A stretch of DNA of 47,125 bases, taken from positions 1 to 47,125 of the forward strand of contig JAIRSO010000072.1 of NCBI GenBank assembly GCA_031255415.1. The letters run 5' to 3'. Shown in pieces: positions 8,924 to 17,556 of the stretch (positions are counted from its first letter, which is position 1; every line of letters begins with the position of its first letter). This stretch comes from Oscillospiraceae bacterium. GTDB lineage: Bacteria; Bacillota; Clostridia; Christensenellales; Aristaeellaceae. The translations under genes and the position numbers were made by a program. The notes beneath the pieces are model-generated. The model saw only the letters and a list, made by a program, of their open reading frames with translations. It ran no database searches and was not told the origin of the DNA.

Positions 8924-9631
8924 TTACAGGTGCCCCTGCAGTATGGTTTGGATCATCTTGCTGTTGAGCAGCAAGTCGCCGAACTGGGAATCCCGCACCG
9001 CCTCCGCTAACTGCGGGAACGGCACGACGGTCATCAGTATCGGCGCGAGCGAGAACAATATGTACACCAAGAATATCCCGCGCACCACCCCGAACGCGCC
9101 GCCCAGCAGCATATCGAACTGCCGGAGCACCGGGAACCTGAATACATAGTGGATAAGGTTGATCAGCAGCGTCACGATCGAATACGCGGCGATGAACACC
9201 GCGACGTAACTGACGATCCTTATTATCACCGATATAACCGTTTGGTTCAGGTATTCGGATACGGTCGCCTGGGGCAGCGCCGCGAATACCTGGTTGATCA
9301 TGTTGTTCTCCAGCAGTACGTCAAACGGCGCGGGCAGCCGCGCCTGCGCGACGATGCTGACTATCTGGCTCTGGCTTAATCCGGATACCAGCGTGTTCGC
9401 GATCGTGACGTCGCTCATGCGGATCGACGCGTCGGTATAGTACATCAGCGTATCCAGCAACGTTTGGTTGCCGCTGATCCACTCGACCAGCCTCGGCGAG
9501 AGCTTGTAAGCCGCGATCATCGCGACGAACAGACCCAGCAGAGCCATAACCGAGCGTATGAACCCCTTATACAGCCCGAACAGCAGGCTGATAAGCACCA
9601 CCGCCGCCACGGCGTAATCAACTACGTTCAC
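8924..9631 (-). CDS. CvpA family membrane protein
   Basis: A 235-residue integral membrane protein with an N-terminal MNVVDYAVAAVVLISLLFGLYKGF-like segment followed by three further hydrophobic segments (about 28-46, 135-165 and 185-210). The opening helix and the following glycine/lysine turn match the CvpA (colicin V production) family, whose members also include sporulation and cell-envelope proteins in Bacillota. The central 60-130 region is hydrophilic and larger than in minimal CvpA proteins. It starts at a GTG with GGGGAGG upstream. The DUF5711-like gene lies 90 bases upstream on the same strand. The precise role is unknown. Confidence 0.82.
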   Translation of the reverse strand: MNVVDYAVAAVVLISLLFGLYKGFIRSVMALLGLFVAMIAAYKLSPRLVEWISGNQTLLDTLMYYTDASIRMSDVTIANTLVSGLSQSQIVSIVAQARLPAPFDVLLENNMINQVFAALPQATVSEYLNQTVISVIIRIVSYVAVFIAAYSIVTLLINLIHYVFRFPVLRQFDMLLGGAFGVVRGIFLVYILFSLAPILMTVVPFPQLAEAVRDSQFGDLLLNSKMIQTILQGHL

Positions 9632-9721
9632 TCCAAGCCTCCCCGCGCGGTATGGATCGCGCTGCGCCCGTTCGGATTCCCATATATGAACGAGCCAGAA
9701 CGTCCAATTGTTGCACCCGCG

Positions 9722-10843
9722 TCACAGGGCTGGCAAATCCACCCAGAACACGCCGCCGCCGGAGGATACCACCGCTCTATCGCCATCCGTCACGCACAGC
9801 ACGCCGTCTATCGGCGCGGGTAGCGCGTGCGCCGTGAACGCCGTCGATCCATACCGCGCGGCGTACACGGTGTTCCGCTCGAAGGCGTACACCCCGCGCG
9901 AGCCCAGCCTTATATCGACGCACGGCGCGGGCAGCCTTAACAGCGTGTCCCCGTTCCCGGCGATCAGCCGCGCCTGGCGGATCGGCGCGCCGGAGTCGCC
10001 GCCGGACGCGGTCGGCGTGAACAGCGAGACGGAGTCGCCCGTTATCGCGCGCGTGTCCCGCGCCTGCCAGCCGTATACCGTAATAGGCTGTATCGCGGAG
10101 GACTCCACGCAGCGGTAGTCGTAGGCGGTCATCGTCACCGAGTTGATCAGCATTAGGTTATTGCCGCGCTGGAACGCCTTGTATACGATCTGGTCGTACA
10201 GAGTGACGTTGCCGGTCACCTCGTATCGCTTCGGTTCGTAGGCTGCCACCAGACTGGCGGGCGCCGCGCCCATCGCGTCCAGCCCGACGGTCAGCAGCCG
10301 CAGATCCTGCGCGCCGAAGAATTGCATGTCCAGCATATCCGTCTCGCCCGCGTCGATCGTCCATACCGGAACCCCGCTATGGGTGATAACGTCCACGCGC
10401 CGCGTTCCGTCCGCGCCGACCGTCAAAGCCGCCGCGTAAGACGCGCCTATCCTGGCGAACTGGATCGGCGCGTCCATCCGGTCGTTGTACAGGATATCCC
10501 CGTCCGCGTTCAATACGTATATCTGCACGCCGCGCCAGGCCACGATCATCCGCCCAGACGCGTAGAACCGCCCGTCCTCGCCCAGCGGCAGCAGCGCGCG
10601 CGGCACGCCCTTGGGGTTTACGAAATATAGCTGCCCGCCCGACGCGTACAGCAGTCCGCCGCCGAAGGGCGCGTATGGATCGCCGGGCGCGAACGCCAGC
10701 GCCTGCGGCGACGATCCGCCGCGCGGTATCCGCATCGCGATATAAACGCCCAATAATACAATGGCTATAATAACAGCGATAACAATAAACCGTCGCAGCG
10801 CTATCTGCGCGCGGCGGCGCAAGGAACGCCTGTCATTTCTCAT
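9722..10843 (-). CDS. DUF5711-like membrane-anchored beta-propeller protein
   Basis: A 373-residue protein with a very basic N-terminus (RNDRRSLRRRAQIALRR), one membrane helix (about 18-37) and an extracytoplasmic domain of repeated short beta-rich segments with GGLLYASGGQLYFV-like blades, the pattern of a beta-propeller. It resembles the DUF5711 proteins found next to cvpA in Clostridia; the assignment is from memory of that family and not from a search. Its start overlaps the dnaA stop by 11 bp, so it is translationally coupled to dnaA. The function is unknown. Confidence 0.7.
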   Translation of the reverse strand: MRNDRRSLRRRAQIALRRFIVIAVIIAIVLLGVYIAMRIPRGGSSPQALAFAPGDPYAPFGGGLLYASGGQLYFVNPKGVPRALLPLGEDGRFYASGRMIVAWRGVQIYVLNADGDILYNDRMDAPIQFARIGASYAAALTVGADGTRRVDVITHSGVPVWTIDAGETDMLDMQFFGAQDLRLLTVGLDAMGAAPASLVAAYEPKRYEVTGNVTLYDQIVYKAFQRGNNLMLINSVTMTAYDYRCVESSAIQPITVYGWQARDTRAITGDSVSLFTPTASGGDSGAPIRQARLIAGNGDTLLRLPAPCVDIRLGSRGVYAFERNTVYAARYGSTAFTAHALPAPIDGVLCVTDGDRAVVSSGGGVFWVDLPAL

Positions 10844-12161
10844 GGATTACCCGTCTGAGATCCTCCACCATCAGCTTAAGCGATGGGTTTGTCGTCAATT
10901 CCTCGGCGATTTTTTCGCACGCGTGGATGACCGTGCTATGGTCGCGACCCCCGAACTCGTCGCCGATGCGCAGCAGGGAGTCGCTGGTCAGCTCTCGCGT
11001 GAGGAACATGGCTATCTGCCTGGGGGCTGTAACGCCTCGGTTGCGCTTGTTGCCCTTTAAATCCTGTATCGTCACCGAACAGTATTCCGCCACGGCCTGC
11101 TGGATCAGCGCGCATGTGATCCGCTTTGGATCCTTCACCGTCGATATATCGCGCAGCGCGTCCTGCGCCAATTGCGGCGTGATGGGCTTGCCCGCCAGCT
11201 GCGCGTAAGCCATAACCCGCGTCAGGGAGCCTTCCAGCTCGCGGATGTTGGAATCGATCCTCTCGGCGATGAGGTGTATGACTTCGTCCGATACCTCTAT
11301 CTGGTCGGTCTCGGCCTTCTTGCGCAGGATCGCGTTGCGCGTCTCCACGTCCGGCCTTTGCACGTCGGCTATCAGCCCCCACTGGAAGCGCGAGACCAAC
11401 CGTTCCTCCAGCCGCGCGATCTCGTTGGGCGGCCTGTCGGACGATATGACGATCTGCTTGTTCGCGGTGTGCAACGCGTTAAAGGTATGGAAAAACTCCT
11501 CCTGCGTGGAGTCGCGTCCGGCGATGAATTGGATGTCGTCCACCATCAGCACGTCCACGTTGCGGAACCGTTCGCGGAACGCCGCGTTCTTATTCTTTTG
11601 TATCGCGCTTATCAGCTCGTTCGTGAACGATTCGGAGCTGATGTACAGCAGCTGCGTAGCCGGGCTTTGCTGCTGGATGAAGTGCCCGATGGCGTGCATC
11701 AGGTGCGTCTTGCCCAGACCCACGCCGCCGTATATGAACAGGGGATTATAAGCCTCCGTCGGGGCTTCGGCTACGGCTAGCGCGGCGGCGCGCGCGAACC
11801 TGTTCGAGTTGCCCACGACGAACGTGTCGAATGTGTAGCGCGGGTTGAGCGTTGTGATGGAGTCGGTCTTTTTCTCGCTGGCCTCGCGCCTTAGGCGTTC
11901 CTCCGCCTCTTTCGCGGTCAGAAACTCCAGGTTGACGCGCCGCCCCGCGGCTATGTTGACCGCGCTGCCTATCAGCGTGCTGTACTTGGTGAGCATAGTG
12001 CGGTGCATCGGCTCTTCCCAGCACTCCAGCAGCAGCTCGTCGCCGGTGAACTGGATCGGTTTGAGCGTCGCGATCCACGCGTTATAAGAGACCCCGGTCA
12101 TCTCGTCCTGCAGCAGCTCGCGAGCTTTTTTCCATACGTCCACGTATAATTCCTGATCCAT
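10833..12161 (-). CDS. dnaA: Chromosomal replication initiator DnaA
   Basis: A 442-residue AAA+ initiator that binds DnaA boxes at oriC, melts the origin and loads the replicative helicase. Domain I is at about 1-80 and a short linker (domain II) at 85-108. The AAA+ domain has Walker A GVGLGKT (146-152), Walker B VLMVDD (204-209) and an arginine-containing sensor region. Domain IV ends with the DnaA signature RDHSTVIHACEKI. ATG 12161 has GGAGGGG upstream. The DnaA-box-rich gap lies directly upstream (12.18-12.44 kb). The usual partners dnaN, recF, rpmH and rnpA are not adjacent; instead a DUF5711-like gene and cvpA lie downstream, and a flavoprotein gene lies upstream. Confidence 0.97.
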   Translation of the reverse strand: MDQELYVDVWKKARELLQDEMTGVSYNAWIATLKPIQFTGDELLLECWEEPMHRTMLTKYSTLIGSAVNIAAGRRVNLEFLTAKEAEERLRREASEKKTDSITTLNPRYTFDTFVVGNSNRFARAAALAVAEAPTEAYNPLFIYGGVGLGKTHLMHAIGHFIQQQSPATQLLYISSESFTNELISAIQKNKNAAFRERFRNVDVLMVDDIQFIAGRDSTQEEFFHTFNALHTANKQIVISSDRPPNEIARLEERLVSRFQWGLIADVQRPDVETRNAILRKKAETDQIEVSDEVIHLIAERIDSNIRELEGSLTRVMAYAQLAGKPITPQLAQDALRDISTVKDPKRITCALIQQAVAEYCSVTIQDLKGNKRNRGVTAPRQIAMFLTRELTSDSLLRIGDEFGGRDHSTVIHACEKIAEELTTNPSLKLMVEDLRRVIHEK

Positions 12162-12179
12162 CCCGATGCCCCTCCCTAT

Positions 12180-12440
12180 ATGGAGCGGGGATCAATCCCG
12201 CTGCCGCCTGCGGATCTTCGACCTGTCAACCGCCGGTGGGATGGTATAATTGTGGATAAATCCGCATATATCCACAGGTTGTCCACAACCATCCGGCGGC
12301 CGGGTTCGCGCGATCCTCCCAAAAACAGCCATATGATAACAAATTCTTTCCGCGCTGGCAAGGGTTTTGCCCGCGTTGCGAACATTTTCCCACAAGAGAG
12401 GGGCTGCGTTGTCCACATGCCATATTGTGGAAAACTTTTG
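12180..12440. other. oriC: Probable chromosomal origin oriC (DnaA-box cluster)
   Basis: The gap upstream of dnaA holds six DnaA-box-like 9-mers. A perfect TTATCCACA on the minus strand (12251-12259) is followed by ATATCCACA (12268-12276), TTGTCCACA (12279-12287 and 12409-12417), a weaker TTTCCCACA (12386-12394) and TTTTCCACA on the minus strand (12426-12434). An AT-rich stretch around 12320-12350 could be the unwinding element. Clustered boxes next to dnaA are the standard sign of a bacterial origin. A dnaA autoregulatory site without origin activity is the alternative. Confidence 0.8.
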
Positions 12441-12481
12441 TGTCGATCGGCGCGGAATCGCGCGATTAAACGCGGAACATA

Positions 12482-12516
12482 GAAACGCTCCCGCGCGAAC
12501 CCGGCGCGGGCGTTTC
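12482..12516. terminator. Hairpin terminator after the flavoprotein gene
   Basis: An AAACGC-CCGCGC stem pairs with GCGCGG-GCGTTT, closing a short GAACCCG-type loop, directly after the stop codon of the minus-strand flavoprotein. The A/T flanks are symmetric, so it could act in both directions and insulate oriC from transcription. Confidence 0.65.
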
Positions 12517-12517
12517 T

Positions 12518-13771
12518 TCAGCGCTCCTGTTCCGACAAGATCCGGCGCGCCGCGGCCTGTCCCGCCTGCCTGCCCGTCGAGAACGCTATCTGCAGGTTGA
12601 ATCCTCCGGTCAGCGCGTCCGCGTCCAGCGTCTCGCCCGCGAAGTACAATCCCTTGACCAGCTTGGACTCCATCGTCCTAGGGTTGATCTCCTTTAGGTT
12701 CACTCCGCCGCGAGTGATAACGGCTTCGTCAAAGCCGCGCGTGCCCGCGACGGGGATGGGCAGCGACTTTATCACGCGCGCCAGCGAACGCCTGTCTTCG
12801 CGCCTGATCCGCGCCGCTATCGCGTCCTGGGGTAAGCCGCAGCGTTCGGGCAGTTCGCGCGCCAGCCGTTCGGGAACCCATCCGGTCAGCAGCGTCGCTA
12901 GCTGGCGGCGAGGGTTCTCGCCCAGCTCGCGCACCAGCCTCGCGTCAACCTCCTCCGAGGCCATGCCGGGCTTCAGGTCGATCGATACGGATATGTCGGG
13001 CCAGGACGCGCCGTCGGCGGCGCGGCTGGACAGCGACAGCGCCAGCGGGCCCGATACGCCGAAATGCGTGAACAGCAGCTCTCCCAGTTCGTCGAAGAAA
13101 CGCTTGCCATGATACCTGGCTGTGAGCACGACGTTGCGCAGCGATAATCCCTGCAATCGTTTCACCCAGTCCTCGTTCGACACGAGCGGCACGAGTCCGG
13201 GGCAGGGCGGATCGACCATATGCCCCGCCTCTTCGGCGATCCTGTAGCCGTCTCCCGTTGATCCGGTCGAGGGGTAACTCATCCCGCCCGTCGCGATAAT
13301 CACCGCGCCGCAATCCAAACGCGTACCATCGCGCAACGAGACGGACGCGACCGCGCCCGATCGATATCCCACCGACTCGACCCGCGCGTTAAGGCGCGCG
13401 TCCACGCGCAGCCGCTCCATCTCGGCGGCGAGCGCGCGCGTCACGTCGCTGGCTTTCCGGCTGGACGGGAACACGCGCCCGCCGCGCTCCTCATCGGTGG
13501 GAACGCCCAGCGCGCGCAGCCACTCGCGCAGGGCGCGGCTGTCGAACGCCGACAGCGACGAGCGCAGAAACGCGCCGCCCGCGCGTATGCGGGATTGAAA
13601 GACGGACGGATCAGCCGTGTTGGTCACGTTGCAGCGGCCTTTGCCGGTGATGTAGAGCTTCTTGCCCAGTTTCTCGCCGCGCTCCAGCAGAATCACCCGC
13701 GCGCCTTCTTCAGCCGCGCGTATAGCGGCGGTCATGCCGGCCGGCCCGCCGCCGACCACGACGACCGTCAC
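12518..13771 (-). CDS. NAD(P)/FAD-dependent oxidoreductase (HI0933/BaiN type)
   Basis: A 417-residue flavoprotein with an N-terminal FAD-binding GxGxxG motif (VVVVGGGPAGMTAAIRAAEEG, cited here only in part: GGGPAGM), the family-typical GKKLYITGKGRCNVTN stretch at about 40-55, and a C-terminal GGVNLKEINPRTMESK and FAGETLDADALTGGFNLQ-type segment. The family includes BaiN, which acts in bile-acid dehydroxylation in gut Clostridia, and many members of unknown substrate, so no function should be inferred from the name. Its start codon overlaps the stop of the RpiR regulator gene (ATGA), so they form one operon. Confidence 0.9.
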   Translation of the reverse strand: MTVVVVGGGPAGMTAAIRAAEEGARVILLERGEKLGKKLYITGKGRCNVTNTADPSVFQSRIRAGGAFLRSSLSAFDSRALREWLRALGVPTDEERGGRVFPSSRKASDVTRALAAEMERLRVDARLNARVESVGYRSGAVASVSLRDGTRLDCGAVIIATGGMSYPSTGSTGDGYRIAEEAGHMVDPPCPGLVPLVSNEDWVKRLQGLSLRNVVLTARYHGKRFFDELGELLFTHFGVSGPLALSLSSRAADGASWPDISVSIDLKPGMASEEVDARLVRELGENPRRQLATLLTGWVPERLARELPERCGLPQDAIAARIRREDRRSLARVIKSLPIPVAGTRGFDEAVITRGGVNLKEINPRTMESKLVKGLYFAGETLDADALTGGFNLQIAFSTGRQAGQAAARRILSEQER

Positions 13772-14676
13772 GCCCTGTCTTTCTCCGTATAGACGTGGTA
13801 CTCGTTCCAGATATCCTCAAGCAGTTGGAAATGCTGGCGCATCTCCGTTTTGCGGCTTAGTCCCAGCGCGACTATCAGCGCGTTGATCAGTGAGAGCGGC
13901 GCGGACAGCGAATCGACGAACGAAGCCATGTCCGTGCGCGCGTTCAGGCATATGGACGCTATGTCCGCCAGAGGCGACATAGGCCCGTCCGTTATCGCGA
14001 CGACCTGCGCGCCCCGCGACTTGGCGAACTCCATCGCCTCGAGCGTGCGCGTGGAGTATCTGGGGAAACTAATCCCTATCAGCACATCCCGCTCGTTGAT
14101 GCGGGCGATCCCCTCGAATACGTCCAGCGCGCCGGACGCGGCTACGCGCACGTTGTCGAACAAGTAGCTTAGATAGTATCCCAGAAACGAAGCCAGCGGC
14201 GCGGCGGAGCGCACGCCCAGCACGTATATGTTGCGCGCGTTCAGTATCCGTGAGACGACCTCGTTGAATGCGTTCTCGTCTATTTCCTCTATAAGCAACC
14301 TGATATTGTTCATGTCGGACTTGAGCACGGTGTGCAGAGCCTGCGAGGACTGCATTTCGGCGGACATGCCGTATCTTTGAACGGATGTGAGCCTGTGCCG
14401 CACCAGCTCCTGCAAAGCGCGCTGTAGTTGCGGGTATCCCTCGTAACCCAGCGCGGCGGCGAACCTGACGACGGTCGATTCGCTGACGCCCACCTGTTCG
14501 CCCAGCTTGGACGCGGTCATGAACACCGCGCGGTCATAATGCTCAACGATATATTCGGCGATCCTGCGGTGGCCCTTGCTTAGGCGTTTCCCGGATCGGT
14601 TCAGCTTGCGAATGAGATCTTGCCGGTCGTTCGCGCCCGGCTGCTGTTCCTGCCGGGCGTCGGGGGACTGTTCCAT
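13768..14676 (-). CDS. MurR/RpiR family transcriptional regulator
   Basis: A 302-residue regulator with an N-terminal helix-turn-helix of the RpiR type (RIAEYIVEHYDRAVFMTASK, then GEQVGVSESTVVRFAAALGY) and a C-terminal SIS sugar-phosphate-binding domain (NIYVLGVRSAAPLASF, DVLIGISFPRYSTRTLEAM). Members sense phosphosugars and control sugar catabolism genes. The reading frame begins at 14709, but that is upstream of the likely transcription start; ATG 14676, with AAGGAGG 9 bases before it, is used here. Its immediate partner is the BaiN-type flavoprotein rather than a sugar pathway gene, so the effector is unclear. Confidence 0.9.
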   Translation of the reverse strand: MEQSPDARQEQQPGANDRQDLIRKLNRSGKRLSKGHRRIAEYIVEHYDRAVFMTASKLGEQVGVSESTVVRFAAALGYEGYPQLQRALQELVRHRLTSVQRYGMSAEMQSSQALHTVLKSDMNNIRLLIEEIDENAFNEVVSRILNARNIYVLGVRSAAPLASFLGYYLSYLFDNVRVAASGALDVFEGIARINERDVLIGISFPRYSTRTLEAMEFAKSRGAQVVAITDGPMSPLADIASICLNARTDMASFVDSLSAPLSLINALIVALGLSRKTEMRQHFQLLEDIWNEYHVYTEKDRA

Positions 14677-14709
14677 CGGCGCGGTCCTCCTTGCGGATGA
14701 TACAGTCAT

Positions 14710-14738
14710 ATTGTATCATACGACCGTATGTTTTGCAA
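14710..14738 (-). promoter_or_regulatory. Sigma-A promoter of the rpiR-type regulator
   Basis: Minus strand TTGCAA (14738-14733), a 17-base spacer and TACAAT (14715-14710). A CATACGGTCGTATG inverted repeat lies in the spacer and could be an operator for the regulator itself. Confidence 0.7.
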
Positions 14739-14777
14739 GCGCGGCGTATCTTCCTGCATTTTACAACCGGACGCTCG

Positions 14778-15431
14778 CTATCCTAACAGCCACTTGAACA
14801 GCGCGTCATGCTCGCCGTCCATGAACTCCGGATGCCACTGTATGAGCAGGATATTCTCGCCCTCGGCGGCCTCCGTCACCCCGTCGGGCGACGAGGCGCA
14901 TACCGTCAGCCCCTTGCCCGGCTTATCTATCGCCTGATGGTGGCTGGAGTTGACGCGCGCCGATCCCGCGCCCAGTATCGACGCGAGGACGGAGCCTTCA
15001 GCCACGATTATATCATGCCTGCCCAGTATGTTTGCCGCGTGCCACAGCACGGGATCGAACGCGTCCGGTAGATGCTGGTGCAGCGTCCCGCCCAGCCAAA
15101 CGTTTATCGCCTGGCAGCCCCTGCATATGCCCATCACCCGCTTTCCCGCGCCGATGAACGCGCGCATCAGCCGCTCGTCGGACTCGTCGCGCAGCGGATC
15201 GTCGTATTTATTGGAACGATGCGGTTCCTGCCCGTAACGCGACGGCGGCACGTCGAATCCGCCCGAGAGTATCAGCGCGTCGAACGAGTCCGCCAGCGAG
15301 GCCGCGTCGTTATCGTTGAGCGCCGCGCCGACCGCGGGCACGCCCCCCGCCGCGCTCACCCGCTCGAGGAAGCGCAGCGTCTCGCGAACGCTGCCATCCT
15401 GTATGTTTCCCGCGATAAGGATACGTTTCAT
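14778..15431 (-). CDS. Gamma-glutamyl-GABA hydrolase family protein (peptidase C26)
   Basis: A 217-residue class I glutamine-amidotransferase-like hydrolase. The nucleophile elbow is MGICRGCQAINVWLGG (Cys near 104), and the C-terminal QWHPE supplies the catalytic His-x-Glu. LILSGGFDVPPSRYGQEPH matches the PuuD/C26 family, which hydrolyses gamma-glutamyl amides such as gamma-glutamyl-GABA in polyamine catabolism. No putrescine genes lie nearby, so the substrate is open. The gene appears monocistronic with its own promoter at 15479-15507. Confidence 0.88.
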   Translation of the reverse strand: MKRILIAGNIQDGSVRETLRFLERVSAAGGVPAVGAALNDNDAASLADSFDALILSGGFDVPPSRYGQEPHRSNKYDDPLRDESDERLMRAFIGAGKRVMGICRGCQAINVWLGGTLHQHLPDAFDPVLWHAANILGRHDIIVAEGSVLASILGAGSARVNSSHHQAIDKPGKGLTVCASSPDGVTEAAEGENILLIQWHPEFMDGEHDALFKWLLG

Positions 15432-15478
15432 AATTATGATTCACCTTCATATTGTCGGATTGGCTGGATCTCCTGTGC

Positions 15479-15507
15479 ACTGTACGTCGTTCGAGAACGG
15501 CTGTCAA
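15479..15507 (-). promoter_or_regulatory. Sigma-A promoter of the C26 hydrolase gene
   Basis: Minus strand TTGACA (15507-15502), a 17-base spacer and TACAGT (15484-15479), about 50 bases upstream of the start codon. Confidence 0.68.
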
Positions 15508-15540
15508 GGGGGTGGTGGTGAAGCGCCACGCAGTACGTTA

Positions 15541-15595
15541 AAAAAAAGAAGCGGGGCGGATAGGCTCGGCTCCCGCCGTCTGCCTTCCGCCCCGC
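15541..15595 (-). terminator. Rho-independent terminator of the coat-protein operon
   Basis: On the minus strand GCGGGGCGGA pairs with TCCGCCCCGC around a loop of about 30 bases that contains its own small hairpin. A TTCTTTTTTTT run follows. It lies just past the cotF-like stop codon. Confidence 0.8.
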
Positions 15596-15606
15596 CGCTT
15601 TGGCGG

Positions 15607-15915
15607 TTACATCATTTGGTTGCGGTGATCGGTCTCGCGCTGTTTGGTGGTGTTGATGGCGTTCTGTTCGGCGGGCTGGGTCTGGTACCAGCCGCGCTGC
15701 TGCATCTGCTGGAACAGGTTGAATTGATCATGACTGGTTTGATCCAGATGCTGCGCCATCAGCGTGCGCAGCGGATGCTGGCTGCCCTCGACCATGTTCG
15801 TGGAGTACGCGCTGACCAGCTGCTTCTCCTGAACGAGAAGATCGCCGATCATATCCTGGTCGTTCCACTGCTGATTGCCCTGATTAGCATTCATGTTCGC
15901 GTTATTATTCGCCAC
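15607..15915 (-). CDS. CotF-family spore coat protein
   Basis: A 102-residue protein with an Asn/Gln-rich N-terminus (about 1-20) followed by a CotF-like four-helix segment: MIGDLLVQEKQLVSAYST, then HPLRTLMAQHLDQTSHDQFN and a Tyr/Gln-rich C-terminus (MQQRGWYQTQPAEQ). CotF-domain proteins belong to the spore coat and have a ferritin-like fold. The gene is second in a two-gene operon with another small coat-type protein 12 bases upstream, and ends in a strong terminator. It implies that the organism can sporulate. Confidence 0.88.
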   Translation of the reverse strand: MANNNANMNANQGNQQWNDQDMIGDLLVQEKQLVSAYSTNMVEGSQHPLRTLMAQHLDQTSHDQFNLFQQMQQRGWYQTQPAEQNAINTTKQRETDHRNQMM

Positions 15916-15927
15916 TTGCGCGCCTCC

Positions 15928-16131
15928 TTAATTGTTGCCGCCCAGGAAGTTGTACAGCGCGTCAAACCGCGCTCGGTGATGCTGGGCCAGCGTGTTGGCT
16001 ATGCCCTGCAGAGCCGGATCCTGCAGCGTCTTCGCGTATGTGGACGCCTTGCGGTTCGCGCGGTATTCCGCGTCCATCTGATCCTGCAGTACGGTCAGAT
16101 CCTTGGAAGTCAAGCCGCCGTTCGCTTGCAT
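15928..16131 (-). CDS. Small spore-coat-associated protein
   Basis: A 67-residue helical protein (LTSKDLTVLQDQMDAEYRAN, then YAKTLQDPALQGIANTLAQH) ending in a short LYNFLGGNN tail. It is the kind of small protein that precedes CotF-type coat genes in Clostridia. The start is ATG 16131, since AAAGGAGG lies 7 bases before it; the longer frame to 16164 would begin upstream of that site. It probably pairs with the CotF-like product, either as a coat component or a helical adapter. The family assignment rests on context and composition rather than a distinctive motif. Confidence 0.78.
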   Translation of the reverse strand: MQANGGLTSKDLTVLQDQMDAEYRANRKASTYAKTLQDPALQGIANTLAQHHRARFDALYNFLGGNN

Positions 16132-16320
16132 AGGTGATCCTCCTTTTGTCTTGGTAATCGGCACAACCCTATTTTTCCCACGACCGGCGCGGTTATGCGG
16201 CGCGCGATGGATATTTATGAAAGATTATCCGCAAAGGAGCCGGATGAATCGACAATCACGCATAAATATTTTCATATTATTGTTCATTGACTATCATGAA
16301 TTAAAATTTCTCAAAACCCC

Positions 16321-16379
16321 TTGACAATGTCGGCTCCGCGTGATAGATTATGTTAGCGCTCAACGGGAGCGAGTGCTAA
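16321..16379 (+). promoter_or_regulatory. hrcA promoter with CIRCE operator
   Basis: TTGACA (16321-16326), a 17-base spacer and TAGATT (16344-16349) form the promoter. The CIRCE inverted repeat follows at once: TTAGCGCTC (16353-16361), nine bases, GAGTGCTAA (16371-16379), with a single mismatch from the TTAGCACTC consensus. HrcA binding there would block initiation, the classical negative control of class I heat-shock genes. The AT-rich stretch 16165-16320 upstream shows no gene. Confidence 0.95.
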
Positions 16380-16442
16380 CAGGCGCGCCGGGATGGGAAT
16401 ACCAGGCCGCGCCGCGGCGCAATTCGATTTGGGGGGTCGCCA

Positions 16443-17483
16443 GTGAGTATCGACGAACGGAAACTGCGGATCCTTCACGCGATAATAGACGACTATATAA
16501 TGACGGCTATGCCCGTTGGATCGCGGACCGTCTCGAAGAAATATAAGGTGGACGGCCTGTCCTCCGCGACGATCCGCAACGAGATGAGCGACTTGGAAGC
16601 GCTGGGGTACCTCGATCAGCCGCATACCTCGGCCGGGCGCGTGCCATCCGCGAAAGCCTACCGCCTGTACGTGGAATCGCTGCTGGGCGCCGCGCCGAAA
16701 CTAACGCCCGGCGAGAGCGCGAAACTGCGCGCGCGGCTGAGCGCGAGGGAGCGCCAGCTCCGCGACTTGATCGAGCGCGCGGCGCGAGCCGTAGCGGAGG
16801 CGACCGGATACACCACCGTGATAGCCGGCCCGGCCGCGACGGAACAGAGGCTCAAGAGCATCCAGATCGTGCCGGTATCCGAACGGGTCGCTCTGCTGGT
16901 CATCGTGACCGACGCGGCGGTGTTCAAGGACGCGACCATGAACACGGACGAGGACGCGACGGCGGAACAGTTGTTTATTATATCGCGCATGCTCACCGAT
17001 CAGCTTCAGGGCTTGACGGTCGGCGAGATAGGACCCAGGCTTGAGATGATGCGATCCAGCCTCAGCGAACACGCGCGCGTGATGCGCTCGTTGATAGACG
17101 CGATGGGCAGGATAGGCCGCGAGGCGGCCGACACGCGCGAGATCGCCGTGGGCGGCGGCTCCAACATACTGCGTTTCCCGGAATACAGCGACGCGAACAA
17201 GGCGCGCACGTTCCTAACTATGCTGGAGGCGCGCGAGTACCTGCGCACGCTGCTGGCGGCCGGCCAGGACGGCATGTTCACGCTGCGGATCGGCGCTGAA
17301 ACCGGGGTGCCCGGCATGGAGGACTGCGCGATGATCACCGCGTCATACACGGCGGCGGGCGAGCATCAAGGCGCGATCGGCGTGATCGGGCCGGTCAGGA
17401 TGCGTTACGGGCATGTGCTCAGCGTGCTTGAGTTCATGGCGCGATACCTTAGCGAAACGCTGTTTATGTCGAGCGAATTATAA
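16443..17483 (+). CDS. hrcA: Heat-inducible transcription repressor HrcA
   Basis: A 346-residue repressor that binds CIRCE and is kept active by GroEL. The N-terminal winged helix holds LRILHAIIDDYIMTAMPVGS and LSSATIRNEMSDLEALGYL, with the HTSAGRVPSAKAYRLYV motif at about 60-76. The C-terminal dimerisation/GAF-like region ends in IGVIGPVRMRYGHVLSVLEF. It starts at GTG 16443 after a GGGGGG site. First gene of the operon, 63 bases below the CIRCE element, followed by grpE and dnaK. Confidence 0.96.
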   Translation: MSIDERKLRILHAIIDDYIMTAMPVGSRTVSKKYKVDGLSSATIRNEMSDLEALGYLDQPHTSAGRVPSAKAYRLYVESLLGAAPKLTPGESAKLRARLSARERQLRDLIERAARAVAEATGYTTVIAGPAATEQRLKSIQIVPVSERVALLVIVTDAAVFKDATMNTDEDATAEQLFIISRMLTDQLQGLTVGEIGPRLEMMRSSLSEHARVMRSLIDAMGRIGREAADTREIAVGGGSNILRFPEYSDANKARTFLTMLEAREYLRTLLAAGQDGMFTLRIGAETGVPGMEDCAMITASYTAAGEHQGAIGVIGPVRMRYGHVLSVLEFMARYLSETLFMSSEL

Positions 17484-17556
17484 GGCCGCGCGGTAGGTAT
17501 TATAAAGGAAACTCCCATCCCCGCGCGAATATACGCTGATACGAGGAGTGAGGATT

